NCBI GenBank assembly: GCA_030828165.1
Contig: JAURDA010000012.1
Location: 1-41,304 of the forward strand
Length of the DNA: 41,304 bases
Direction of reading: 5' to 3'
DNA from: Candidatus Poseidonia sp.
GTDB lineage: Archaea > Thermoplasmatota > Poseidoniia > Poseidoniales > Poseidoniaceae
The translations under genes and the position numbers were made by a program. This document shows positions 26,218 to 33,959 of the stretch, piece by piece. The stretch's first letter is position 1, and every line of letters begins with the position of its first letter. A model generated the notes under the pieces. That model saw nothing but the letters and a program-made list of their open reading frames with translations, made no database searches and was not told the DNA's origin.

Positions 26218-27665
26218 TGGAGCCCGTCCGCAACTACATCAACGGGGCCTTTGTTGACGCCGTTTCGGGCCAAACGTTGGACACCGTCAACCCGGCGACC
26301 AACACCGTCATCACCGCCGTTCCCCGTTCACAGGCTGTCGATGTGAAACACGCCACAGAGGCGGCCAAAGCAGCGGCGACGGCTTGGGGCGCAACGACGA
26401 TGGTGGAGCGCATCGCTTGGTTGGAACGCATCGCTGACGCCTTGGAGGCAGAAGCCGAAACCATCGCCCAACTCGAAAGCCTTGACACCGGCAAACCGAT
26501 TTCGCTGGCTCGTCGTGTGGACGCTGCTCGGTCGGTGGCCAACTTCCGATTCTTTGCCGACCATGCCAAAGGTCACCAAGACCCTACGTTTTCAGATCAC
26601 GGAGCCGTGAACCACGTGCATCGCTCACCGGTGGGCGTGGTGGGGCTCATCACCCCGTGGAACCTTCCGCTCTATTTGCTCTCGTGGAAAGTGGCCCCAG
26701 CCTTGTTGATGGGCAACACCATCGTCGCCAAGCCGTCGGAACTCACACCGCTTACGGCAGACTTTCTCGCCAAAACCGTTCACGCCCTGGGCCTGCCCGC
26801 CGGCGTGTTCAACCTCGTTCACGGCTACGGCCCGGAGGTTGGTCAAGCCATTGTCGAGCATCCCGACATCCGCGGCATCTCGTTCACCGGAGGAACCGCA
26901 ACAGGACGATTGGTGGCGGCGACCGCTGCACCCATGTTCAAGAAACTCTCCCTTGAACTGGGCGGGAAAAACGCCACGGTGGTACTCGATGATGCTCCAC
27001 TCGACGACATCATGGAGGGTCTGGTGCGTGCGTCCTTCACCAATTCAGGGCAGGTCTGTCTGTGCGGGTCCCGCATTTTGGTGGATGAAACGATTTACGA
27101 CACCTTCGCTGAAAAATTCATCGCCAAAGTGGAGGAACTTCGTTTGGGAGACCCGCAAGACGAGGCGACCCAAATGGGCACGGTCATCTCCCAAGACCAC
27201 AAGGCCAAGGTGGAATCCTACATTCGCCTCGGCATCGAAGAGGGCGGCACCGTGCTCACCGGAGGTTTGAGCGAACTGGCTCCTGTACCCGGCGTTCCCT
27301 CCGACGGTGCTTTCCTTCGCCCAACCGTTCTAGCCGGTCTTTCCGCATCCTGCCGCACGGCCACCGAGGAAATCTTCGGCCCCGTCGTGACCTTGCATTC
27401 CTTCGCCAGCGAGGACGAGGCGGTGGAGATGGCGAACCTTACGGAATACGGCCTGGCCGGCTCGGTTTGGACCGCTGACATCGAGCGAGGTCATGCGTTT
27501 GCAAAACGGATGGAAACGGGGATTGTTTGGGTGAACACCTGGTTGAACCGTGACTTGCGTACGCCCTTTGGTGGGGTCAAGCAGTCCGGCGTTGGTCGGG
27601 AAGGCGGTGACTGGTCGATGGCGTTCTTCTCGGAGATGACCAACGTGTGCATTCAACAACCTTGA
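26217..27665 (+). CDS. Aldehyde dehydrogenase, 2-aminomuconic/2-hydroxymuconic semialdehyde type
   Basis: The 482-residue cytosolic NAD(P)+-dependent enzyme has all ALDH catalytic features: N149 (PWNL), K172 (KPSE), the FTGG cofactor loop (223-226), general base E247 (LELGGK) and nucleophile C281 (SGQVC). Near the end, WLNRDLRTPFGGVKQSG and then GREGG match the form found in AmnC/DmpC-like semialdehyde dehydrogenases of meta-cleavage pathways and in ALDH8. Such enzymes oxidise the ring-opened semialdehyde to aminomuconate or oxalocrotonate. The start shares one base with the previous stop. The LigB dioxygenase genes lie 2.2 kb downstream, which supports this reading over a general betaine/aldehyde role. 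I am sure of the family and fairly sure of the subtype. Confidence 0.88.
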   Translation: MEPVRNYINGAFVDAVSGQTLDTVNPATNTVITAVPRSQAVDVKHATEAAKAAATAWGATTMVERIAWLERIADALEAEAETIAQLESLDTGKPISLARRVDAARSVANFRFFADHAKGHQDPTFSDHGAVNHVHRSPVGVVGLITPWNLPLYLLSWKVAPALLMGNTIVAKPSELTPLTADFLAKTVHALGLPAGVFNLVHGYGPEVGQAIVEHPDIRGISFTGGTATGRLVAATAAPMFKKLSLELGGKNATVVLDDAPLDDIMEGLVRASFTNSGQVCLCGSRILVDETIYDTFAEKFIAKVEELRLGDPQDEATQMGTVISQDHKAKVESYIRLGIEEGGTVLTGGLSELAPVPGVPSDGAFLRPTVLAGLSASCRTATEEIFGPVVTLHSFASEDEAVEMANLTEYGLAGSVWTADIERGHAFAKRMETGIVWVNTWLNRDLRTPFGGVKQSGVGREGGDWSMAFFSEMTNVCIQQP

Positions 27666-27688
27666 GAACACATCTTCAAAGGCCACCG

Positions 27689-28432
27689 ATGCTTGCTTGG
27701 TGCATGGATGACGAAACGCTCCCGTTGTTCGTCCTCCCCATGGTCCTCTTCCCGGGGGAAACCCAAGAGTTGCGTGTCTTCGAACCCCGCTATCGCCAAA
27801 TGCTCGACACCTGCATCCTCGACGAGCGACCTTTCGGTTTGGTGCTCAACGACCCGTTCGAGCCCACCAACGGTTGGGACGGGCCGCGGCGACACGGTTG
27901 TGAAGCGGTCATCGTTCGCCACGAAACCCGAGGCATGAACCACTTCATTACCGTCGAAGGTGGCCGTCGCTTCTTCATCGAACAGGTGATTGAACCCGCA
28001 CTCCCTCCACTTCACGACCCTGCCCTCGCCGACCTCATTGAAGGCGGCATCGCCCCCGACGTCCACACCTTGCTCGAGCGGGTGCCGGAAGACCATCCGC
28101 ACCAGCGCCTGTACATCTCGGGGAAGGTCCGTTACCTGCCGGAGGAGGGGGTGTTGACCGAGGCCGACCAAACCGTTCTCGAGGGGTATGCGGCGGCGCT
28201 CATACGCCGCGCTGGGAACGGCATGAACGTTGACAGCAACATGCTCGACCACTTGATTGAACGCTTGTGCGACGAGCAGATCAGCGAGGACCGCACCTCG
28301 ATTTACAACATCGCTGCCCTCTGCGTGAACGACCTTGAAGGACGGCAGCAACTGCTCGCTTGCACCACCGCTGAAGAAGCGATGAACGAACTGCAGATGC
28401 AACTCATGGACCTCCACGACGAAGCCGAATGA
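27689..28432 (+). CDS. LON substrate-binding domain protein
   Basis: The 247-residue protein consists of a LON N-terminal-type domain without an AAA or protease part. The start LPLFVLPMVLFPG (11-23) and the following FEPRYRQM and FGLVLND are typical of the LON-SB domain. The C-terminal half (about 110-240) is helical. Stand-alone LON-domain proteins are common, often annotated as 'peptidase S16', and are thought to bind proteins or ligands without cutting them. The LonB in this window lacks this domain, so a partner role is possible but not shown. The start could be the ATG at 27689 or the in-frame ATG at 27704; neither has a strong Shine-Dalgarno site. It follows the ALDH gene by 23 bases. 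Confidence 0.82.
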   Translation: MLAWCMDDETLPLFVLPMVLFPGETQELRVFEPRYRQMLDTCILDERPFGLVLNDPFEPTNGWDGPRRHGCEAVIVRHETRGMNHFITVEGGRRFFIEQVIEPALPPLHDPALADLIEGGIAPDVHTLLERVPEDHPHQRLYISGKVRYLPEEGVLTEADQTVLEGYAAALIRRAGNGMNVDSNMLDHLIERLCDEQISEDRTSIYNIAALCVNDLEGRQQLLACTTAEEAMNELQMQLMDLHDEAE

Positions 28433-28474
28433 GTCGGGCGAGGATTTGAAAACACCATGGACGGTGGAGAAACC

Positions 28475-29296
28475 ATGTCCGTTTACGGCGCAGCCCGGAA
28501 GGTCACGACCCACACCCTCCAGGAGATGAAACGGGCCGGTGAAAAAATCACGATGCTCACGGCTTACGATTACTCGCTGGCCAAACTCGTTGACCAAGCC
28601 GGCGTTGACGTCATTTTGGTGGGCGATTCCGCCTCCAACGTGATGGCCGGTCAAGTCACGACCGTCCCGATGACGCTCGACCACATGATCTACCACGCCC
28701 AGTGCGTGGAACGTGCCGTCGACCGAGCGCTATTGGTGGTTGACATGCCCTTTGGAACATACCAGGGCAACTCGCGTCAAGCCTTGGAGTCCGCCATTCG
28801 AATCATGAAAGAATCGAGCGGCCACGCCGTCAAGTTGGAGGGAGGTGCTGAAATCGTTGAGTCCGTTCAACGAATTTTGACCGCCGGCATCCCCGTCATG
28901 GGTCATTTGGGGTTGACACCTCAATCCATCTACAAATTTGGAACCTATTCCGTTCGAGCCAAGGAGGAGGAAGAAGCCGAGAAACTCATTGCCGATGCAA
29001 AGATACTGGAAGAGGCCGGATGTTTTGCCATCGTGCTCGAAAAAATCCCCCGTGACCTCGCCAAGCGCGTCTCACAGGCCCTCAACATTCCCACCATCGG
29101 CATCGGTGCTGGCCCGGACGTTGACGGCCAAGTGCTGGTCTTGCACGACCTGTTGGGCATCACGATGGACTTCTCACCCCGCTTTTTGCGACGGTATCTC
29201 AACCTGTCCGAGTCGATTGACGGTGCGCTCAAGCAATATTGCGATGATGTCCGCTCAGGGGATTTCCCCAACGACGAAGAATCGTACACGTCGTGA
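28475..29296 (+). CDS. panB: 3-methyl-2-oxobutanoate hydroxymethyltransferase
   Basis: PanB adds a hydroxymethyl group from methylene-tetrahydropterin or -folate to 2-oxoisovalerate, giving ketopantoate for CoA synthesis. The 273-residue protein is a TIM barrel with the expected residues: VGDS (49-52), VDMPFGTY (89-96 with metal-binding Asp90), VKLEGG (Lys120, Glu122), GHLGLTPQ (143-150) and VLEKIP with the catalytic Glu. The length is normal (about 264). I chose the ATG at 28475 because GGTGGAG lies eight bases before it, rather than the ATG at 28457. Its stop TGA runs directly into the convergent TCA of the next gene. Confidence 0.95.
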   Translation: MSVYGAARKVTTHTLQEMKRAGEKITMLTAYDYSLAKLVDQAGVDVILVGDSASNVMAGQVTTVPMTLDHMIYHAQCVERAVDRALLVVDMPFGTYQGNSRQALESAIRIMKESSGHAVKLEGGAEIVESVQRILTAGIPVMGHLGLTPQSIYKFGTYSVRAKEEEEAEKLIADAKILEEAGCFAIVLEKIPRDLAKRVSQALNIPTIGIGAGPDVDGQVLVLHDLLGITMDFSPRFLRRYLNLSESIDGALKQYCDDVRSGDFPNDEESYTS

Positions 29297-29788
29297 TCAT
29301 CCGAAGAGGTTGAACGCCAACAGCGACCCACCCAAGGCACCAACATTGACGCCGAGTGTGTGCCAGAGAGCCGAGCGAAACGGTGGGAGATGGAATCGCC
29401 ACCATGAGGTGCTCACCCAAATCCACACGACGATGGCCACGTACCCTCCGCAGATCAGAGCCCCGTAGCCCGTCATCCAAACGGCGAGAAAGAAGGTGCT
29501 GAGCACCGAAGCACCGGCGAGGTACTCTTTCCAGCGAGCAGGGTCATGGTCGGTGAGCCATCGATGAAAAAACGGGGAGAGCAGCAACATGAGCAACAAC
29601 GCAGCTTGTACCGGATTGGGAACCTCGTAGGTTAAACGAGGTTGAACGGCCACCTGCCACACCGCTCCGACGCCTGCGCCAAAGAAGGCGGGAAAAACGA
29701 CGTTGTCCCACGTTTCCTTCCACGTTGCCGACGAGGGAAGCGGTGGCGCCTCAACAGAAAGCTCCACGCCGCTGACCTCTTCCTCCAT
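29297..29788 (-). CDS. Hypothetical membrane protein
   Basis: I do not recognise this 163-residue protein. An acidic N-terminal segment (1-25) is followed by about four hydrophobic helices (about 30-50, 60-75, 88-105, 108-125) and a final one near 145-160. Short charged loops such as DHDPARWKEY lie between them. No catalytic or transport motif is visible. It is the only minus-strand gene in the 21-34 kb block, set between panB (end-to-end, no spacer) and the divergent dioxygenase gene. Confidence 0.7.
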   Translation of the reverse strand: MEEEVSGVELSVEAPPLPSSATWKETWDNVVFPAFFGAGVGAVWQVAVQPRLTYEVPNPVQAALLLMLLLSPFFHRWLTDHDPARWKEYLAGASVLSTFFLAVWMTGYGALICGGYVAIVVWIWVSTSWWRFHLPPFRSALWHTLGVNVGALGGSLLAFNLFG

Positions 29789-29856
29789 GATTCGGCGAGA
29801 ACCACACCCTGTTTAGGCCTTGGTGTTGATGGCCGCAAACCCTCAATGCGATGATG

Positions 29857-29863
29857 AATTAAA
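29857..29863 (+). promoter_or_regulatory. TATA box for the dioxygenase operon
   Basis: AATTAAA ends 21 bases before the ATG at 29885. No Shine-Dalgarno site precedes that ATG, so the mRNA is probably leaderless. This would give the two dioxygenase genes their own promoter, separate from the panB-side operon. Confidence 0.6.
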
Positions 29864-29884
29864 CCTCGGCGGATTGCGATAAGC

Positions 29885-30787
29885 ATGGCCAAAGGGCAAA
29901 TTGTTGCAGGATGCCTCGCCCCTCACCCACCGCACCTGGTGTATGCGGAAAACCCGCCCCAAAACGAGCCCGTGGCCGAAGGTGGATGGGAGCAACTCCG
30001 CTGGGGCTACGAACGCCTTCGTGCTTCGCTTGCCGACATCGATTACGACGCCATCGTTCTGCTTTCACCTCACTGGCAGACCTACGTCGGAACCCATTTT
30101 TTGGGTCTGGACCACTTCGAAGGCCTCTCCGTCGACCCCATCTTCCCCAATCTGTTTCGCTACCACTACAACATGAACGTGGACGTTGAACTCGCCAAGG
30201 CGATCCACGACGAGGCTGAAGCCGCAGGATTACCCGTGAAAATGATGGAAAACCCCGACTTCCGAGTCGATTACGGCACCATCACCACGGGCCATTTGTT
30301 CAATCCCGATTGGGACAAGCCCCTCGTCGTGATTTCAAGCAACCGCTCAACGGCGTATTACTCGGTTGAGGTCATGCAGGAAATCATGATCGAATTGGGC
30401 AAAGTGACGCGGAAGGCCATCGAAGCGAGCGGAAAGCGCGTGGTCGTCCTTGCCAGCAATTCGCTCTCCCATCGGCACTTCACCACCGAATCCGAAGTCC
30501 CCGAGGACATGAGCAAAGAACACATCACGAGTCACGCCATGCATCTCTGGGACATGCGAATCATCGATTACATGCGCAGCGGCCAAGCTCAGCGCATCCT
30601 CGACGAGATGCCGGAGTTTACTGAACAGGCCATCGCTGAAAGCGACGGCGGAGGCTTGTCGTGGCTTCTGTCAACCTTGGACGTCCCGGATTACCCCGCC
30701 ATCCTTCACGGATACGGCACCATCATCGGCACGGGCAACGCCGTGGTGGAATGGCCGTGCCACGCCCATGAGGTGAGCGAAGCATGA
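29885..30787 (+). CDS. amnB: 2-aminophenol 1,6-dioxygenase beta (catalytic) subunit-like, LigB family
   Basis: The 300-residue protein is a class III extradiol ring-cleavage dioxygenase that uses Fe(II) and O2. It strongly resembles AmnB: the start reads LAPHPPHLVY and then ENPPQNEP, followed by GGWEQLRWGYE. By position, the iron ligands are His14, His63 (SPHW) and Glu252 (AESDGG), and the acid-base residue is His196 (SLSHRHF), all present. The end GTGNAVVEW is also typical. It should open an aromatic ring next to a hydroxyl/amino pair, giving a muconic semialdehyde. The next gene overlaps it by four bases (ATGA) and encodes the partner subunit. The exact ring substrate (2-aminophenol or a substituted form) is inference. 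Confidence 0.88.
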   Translation: MAKGQIVAGCLAPHPPHLVYAENPPQNEPVAEGGWEQLRWGYERLRASLADIDYDAIVLLSPHWQTYVGTHFLGLDHFEGLSVDPIFPNLFRYHYNMNVDVELAKAIHDEAEAAGLPVKMMENPDFRVDYGTITTGHLFNPDWDKPLVVISSNRSTAYYSVEVMQEIMIELGKVTRKAIEASGKRVVVLASNSLSHRHFTTESEVPEDMSKEHITSHAMHLWDMRIIDYMRSGQAQRILDEMPEFTEQAIAESDGGGLSWLLSTLDVPDYPAILHGYGTIIGTGNAVVEWPCHAHEVSEA

Positions 30788-32205
30788 GTTCTGGAGAAGT
30801 CGTGGCCTCGTTTGTCGTCCCCGTGCACCCTCACACCGTGCTCGCGCCGGGCCAAAATCCCGGCTGGCAGAGGCTCCGAGATGCCCTTGATGAGGCGGCG
30901 CAAACGATTCAAGACCTTGAGGCGGATTTGATCATCGTGTATTCAACGACCTGGCCGTCCATCATTGGCCATCAAATTCAAGCCGACCCAAATCCGGAGT
31001 GGGTGATGGTTGACCACGACTTCCACGATTTGGGTTCCATCCCGTATTCGTTCAACATCGATGCTGAGTTTGCACATGCATGGGACGAAGCCAATCGCCA
31101 ACGCGGGTTGCAAAGCCGATGCGTGAATTACAAGGGGTTCCCCATCGATGTCGGCTCGGTCGTGGCGTTGACGCTGCTGAACCCCGACAACGCCATTCCC
31201 GCGGTCATCGTGTCGTCGAACATGTACGCCAACCGAAGCGAAACCACCGTTCTCGCAAAGTCGTGTTTGGACGTCATCAAGGCCCAAGGACGGCGCGCCG
31301 TGGCCATCACCGCCATGTCGCTCTCCAACCGAATGTTCACGGATTTCATCTCGCCCGACGAGGACAAAATCCATTCCCTCAAGGACGACGAGTGGAACCG
31401 GAAAATTCTGGAGTTCCTTGAGCAGGGGCGTCTTGAGGACGTCGGTCAGCTCTCCCGAACGATCCAACAACAAATCCGTGTCCAAAAAGTGGTGGCCTTC
31501 AAGCCCATGTGGTGGTTGTCGGCGATGAACGGAAACCGAAACGATTTGACCGGCCGCGTGATGGCTTACGAAGCGATCCACGGAGCAGGTGGCGCCGTGG
31601 TCCACCTCGACCCAACATCGAGCGGCGTCGGTGACAAGGAGTACGACGAAGACGACGTTGAGTACTACCACGGCGAACGCGACGTGCTTGACATCGTGGA
31701 GGAAGAGGTGGTCGAAAGCCAACCAACGGTTGACGCCCCCGACGAAACGTCGAACGGCCCGGATTTGTGGGAGCCAACGGAAGCCAAAGGGTCCGTGAAC
31801 ACCACCGCTGCTCCCAAACCTGTTGGAGCGTACCCTCACGCTCGCCGAGTCGGTGACATGTTGTTTCTCTCGGGCGTTGGCCCGCGACAACCCGGAACCA
31901 ACGCCATCCCCGGAGGACCCATTCACGATGAGAACGGAGACCCCCTTCCCTACGACATCAAGGCCCAGACCCACGCTGTCGTCGATAACGTCAAGCGCAT
32001 CGTGGAGGAAGCCGGAGCCAGCATGGATCAGGTGGTTGACGTCACCACGTTCCTCGTTGATATGAAGCGGGATTTCCAAGGATACAACGAAGTTTGGGCC
32101 GAAACGCTCGGCAAGGTGGGCCCCACCCGAACCACCCTTGCCATCGATGCGTTGCCCACACCGATTGCAGTGGAAATGAAGGTCATTGTTCACATGCCAG
32201 AGTGA
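30784..32205 (+). CDS. 2-aminophenol 1,6-dioxygenase alpha-like subunit fused to RidA-family deaminase
   Basis: The 473-residue protein has two domains. Residues 1-275 resemble AmnA, the non-catalytic LigB-family subunit: the iron-ligand positions are Val14 and Thr56, and the acid-base position is Asn182, so it cannot cleave rings itself. An acidic linker (about 280-342) leads to a RidA/YjgF domain (346-473). Its start, GAYPHARRVGDMLFLSG, and the run TTFLVDM, FQGYNEVW, GPTRTT match 2-aminomuconate deaminase (AmnD), with Arg449 and Glu464 at the usual active-site places. The protein would both complete the dioxygenase and deaminate its downstream product. Separate genes encode these in Pseudomonas, so the fusion is notable. 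The start overlaps the previous stop. Confidence 0.88.
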   Translation: MSSGEVVASFVVPVHPHTVLAPGQNPGWQRLRDALDEAAQTIQDLEADLIIVYSTTWPSIIGHQIQADPNPEWVMVDHDFHDLGSIPYSFNIDAEFAHAWDEANRQRGLQSRCVNYKGFPIDVGSVVALTLLNPDNAIPAVIVSSNMYANRSETTVLAKSCLDVIKAQGRRAVAITAMSLSNRMFTDFISPDEDKIHSLKDDEWNRKILEFLEQGRLEDVGQLSRTIQQQIRVQKVVAFKPMWWLSAMNGNRNDLTGRVMAYEAIHGAGGAVVHLDPTSSGVGDKEYDEDDVEYYHGERDVLDIVEEEVVESQPTVDAPDETSNGPDLWEPTEAKGSVNTTAAPKPVGAYPHARRVGDMLFLSGVGPRQPGTNAIPGGPIHDENGDPLPYDIKAQTHAVVDNVKRIVEEAGASMDQVVDVTTFLVDMKRDFQGYNEVWAETLGKVGPTRTTLAIDALPTPIAVEMKVIVHMPE

Positions 32206-32247
32206 TTGCCGGATTCCGGCGACATCATGACACTCCGAGGCAAACGG

Positions 32248-32256
32248 CTAATATGA
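32248..32256 (+). promoter_or_regulatory. TATA-like box for the EF-hand permease gene
   Basis: CTAATATGA lies about 58-66 bases before the ATG at 32314. Transcription would begin near 32280, leaving a short leader that holds the GGGGTGA Shine-Dalgarno site. This suggests the permease can be expressed apart from the dioxygenase genes. Confidence 0.45.
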
Positions 32257-32313
32257 TACGGAGGTTTGGCACCATTATCAAACGGTATTCTTGTCGGAAA
32301 TCGGGGTGAAAGC

Positions 32314-33957
32314 ATGGCCGTTGAGAACATCATCAAGAGCGTGGCAAAAGGGGACCTCAAATCTGCGGGTGCAGAACTCAAAACAACGTTTGCAAGGACC
32401 ATCGGCCTTGCTGGCGTCGTGATCATCTCGCTCTCGGCCATGTTGCCCGGTATTTTTGTCACGCCGACCTTCGCCGCTGAAATCATGGGACCGGGGATAT
32501 GGTTGGCCTTTTTGCTCGCTGCGTCCGTGGTGCTCCCGGGAGCGGTTTCCAAGGCTGAGCTCTCATCGGGAATGCCGGCAAGCGGGGGCTCGTACGTTTA
32601 CTTGGAGCGAACCTACGGCCCGTTGATTGGAACCATCAGTGGACTGGGTCTTTGGTCATCGTTCCTTCTCAAATCCGCCTTCGCCCTCATCGGTTTTTCG
32701 GCTTACTTCGCCGTAGTGACGGCGTACTTCGACCTCGAATTTAGCATGTACACGCTTTCGTTGTCGGCTTTGGTCCTCATCACGTTCGTCAACATTCTCG
32801 GCGTGTCCAAGGTCAAAGCGGTGCAAACTCCCATTGTGATCGTGACGGTCGCCTTGCTGGCGATCATGTGCATCATGGCCCTTTTCTCGGCCGATTTCGA
32901 CGCCTCCGTTCCCATCGACGGCGCTTTCTCAACCGATTTGTGGACCCTTGCAGAGACCGCAGCGTTCGTTTTCGTCGCCTATGCAGGCGTCACGAAAGTG
33001 GCTGCCATTGGGGGTGAAGTCAAAGACCCGGAAAAGAATCTCCCTGCAGGCATTTTGTTGTCGCTTGCCATCGCCACCGTGATTTATTCGGCTCTGGCCT
33101 TTGCCATGATGGCGGTGCTTCCCAACGGCTGGTGGATGAAGGACGGCGAGGTCATCGAAAACCCAATCTCCGTGTTCGCAGAACACCTCGCAGGCTCTGA
33201 GTTTGGCGTTCTTGTCGCCATCATCTCGGTCTTGACCATGATCTCCATGGCCCTAGCCGGCATTCTCGCCTCTTCCCGGTTTTTGTTCGCCATGTCCAGG
33301 GATAACCTCCTGCCGCAGCCCTTGGAAGAAGTGAACGCTCGATTCGAAACCCCCCATATTCCGATTCTTCTCACAGGCTTAGCCATGGGCCTTGCCATCG
33401 TTTTCGTGCCGCTGAAAGACGTTGTTAAACTCGCATCTGGATTCAAAATCATGATTTTCATGCTGATCAATTCCTGCGTCATCGTTTTGCGCCAAACCAG
33501 CCACGTCCACGACTGGAAGCCGGCCTACAAAGGCCCGCTCTACCCTTACCTCAACATCTGGGGAATCGTTGCCGGGGCGTTCCTTATCTCGCTCATGGGC
33601 TCAAAGGCCTACATTGGTGGAGCCGTGGCCGTGGTGGCAGGCATCTTCACCTACGCACTCTACGGAAGGAAGCACTACGTCGTTCAGCAAGACACGCCCT
33701 TCACCACCTTCCGGCAAATGTTTGGGGTTGCGAGCACCACCGAACACGACCGTCGGGTTGCGGCGTTTCACGCTGCCGATTTCGGCAACAAAAACCACCT
33801 CAACCTTCGTGAATTCCAAAACGCACTCAAAGCCCTTGGTTTCACGTTCTCAAAAGATGAAACTCGGGTCATTTTCCACAAGGCCGACGAGAACGAAGAC
33901 GGTGTCATCGACATTGATGAGTTCTTCAAGAGTTACGAGTCGCTTGAAGAGGAGTAG
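32314..33957 (+). CDS. APC-family amino-acid permease with C-terminal EF-hand pair
   Basis: The 547-residue protein has about 12 membrane helices (about 30-460) of the amino acid-polyamine-organocation family. Family features include GPGIWLAFLLAASVVLPGAVSK around helix 2, MPASGGSYVYLERTYGP after it, GGEVKDPEKNLPAGI, and SRFLFAMSRDNLLP before helix 9. After the last helix there is a cytosolic domain (about 475-547) with two helix-loop-helix EF-hands. The second loop, residues 525-536 (DENEDGVIDIDE), has all calcium-binding positions; the first (489-500) is degenerate. Calcium may therefore control transport, which is unusual for this family. GGGGTGA lies before the chosen ATG. The substrate is unknown. 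It follows the dioxygenase genes and could import their amino-acid precursor. Confidence 0.88.
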   Translation: MAVENIIKSVAKGDLKSAGAELKTTFARTIGLAGVVIISLSAMLPGIFVTPTFAAEIMGPGIWLAFLLAASVVLPGAVSKAELSSGMPASGGSYVYLERTYGPLIGTISGLGLWSSFLLKSAFALIGFSAYFAVVTAYFDLEFSMYTLSLSALVLITFVNILGVSKVKAVQTPIVIVTVALLAIMCIMALFSADFDASVPIDGAFSTDLWTLAETAAFVFVAYAGVTKVAAIGGEVKDPEKNLPAGILLSLAIATVIYSALAFAMMAVLPNGWWMKDGEVIENPISVFAEHLAGSEFGVLVAIISVLTMISMALAGILASSRFLFAMSRDNLLPQPLEEVNARFETPHIPILLTGLAMGLAIVFVPLKDVVKLASGFKIMIFMLINSCVIVLRQTSHVHDWKPAYKGPLYPYLNIWGIVAGAFLISLMGSKAYIGGAVAVVAGIFTYALYGRKHYVVQQDTPFTTFRQMFGVASTTEHDRRVAAFHAADFGNKNHLNLREFQNALKALGFTFSKDETRVIFHKADENEDGVIDIDEFFKSYESLEEE

Positions 33958-33959
33958 TC

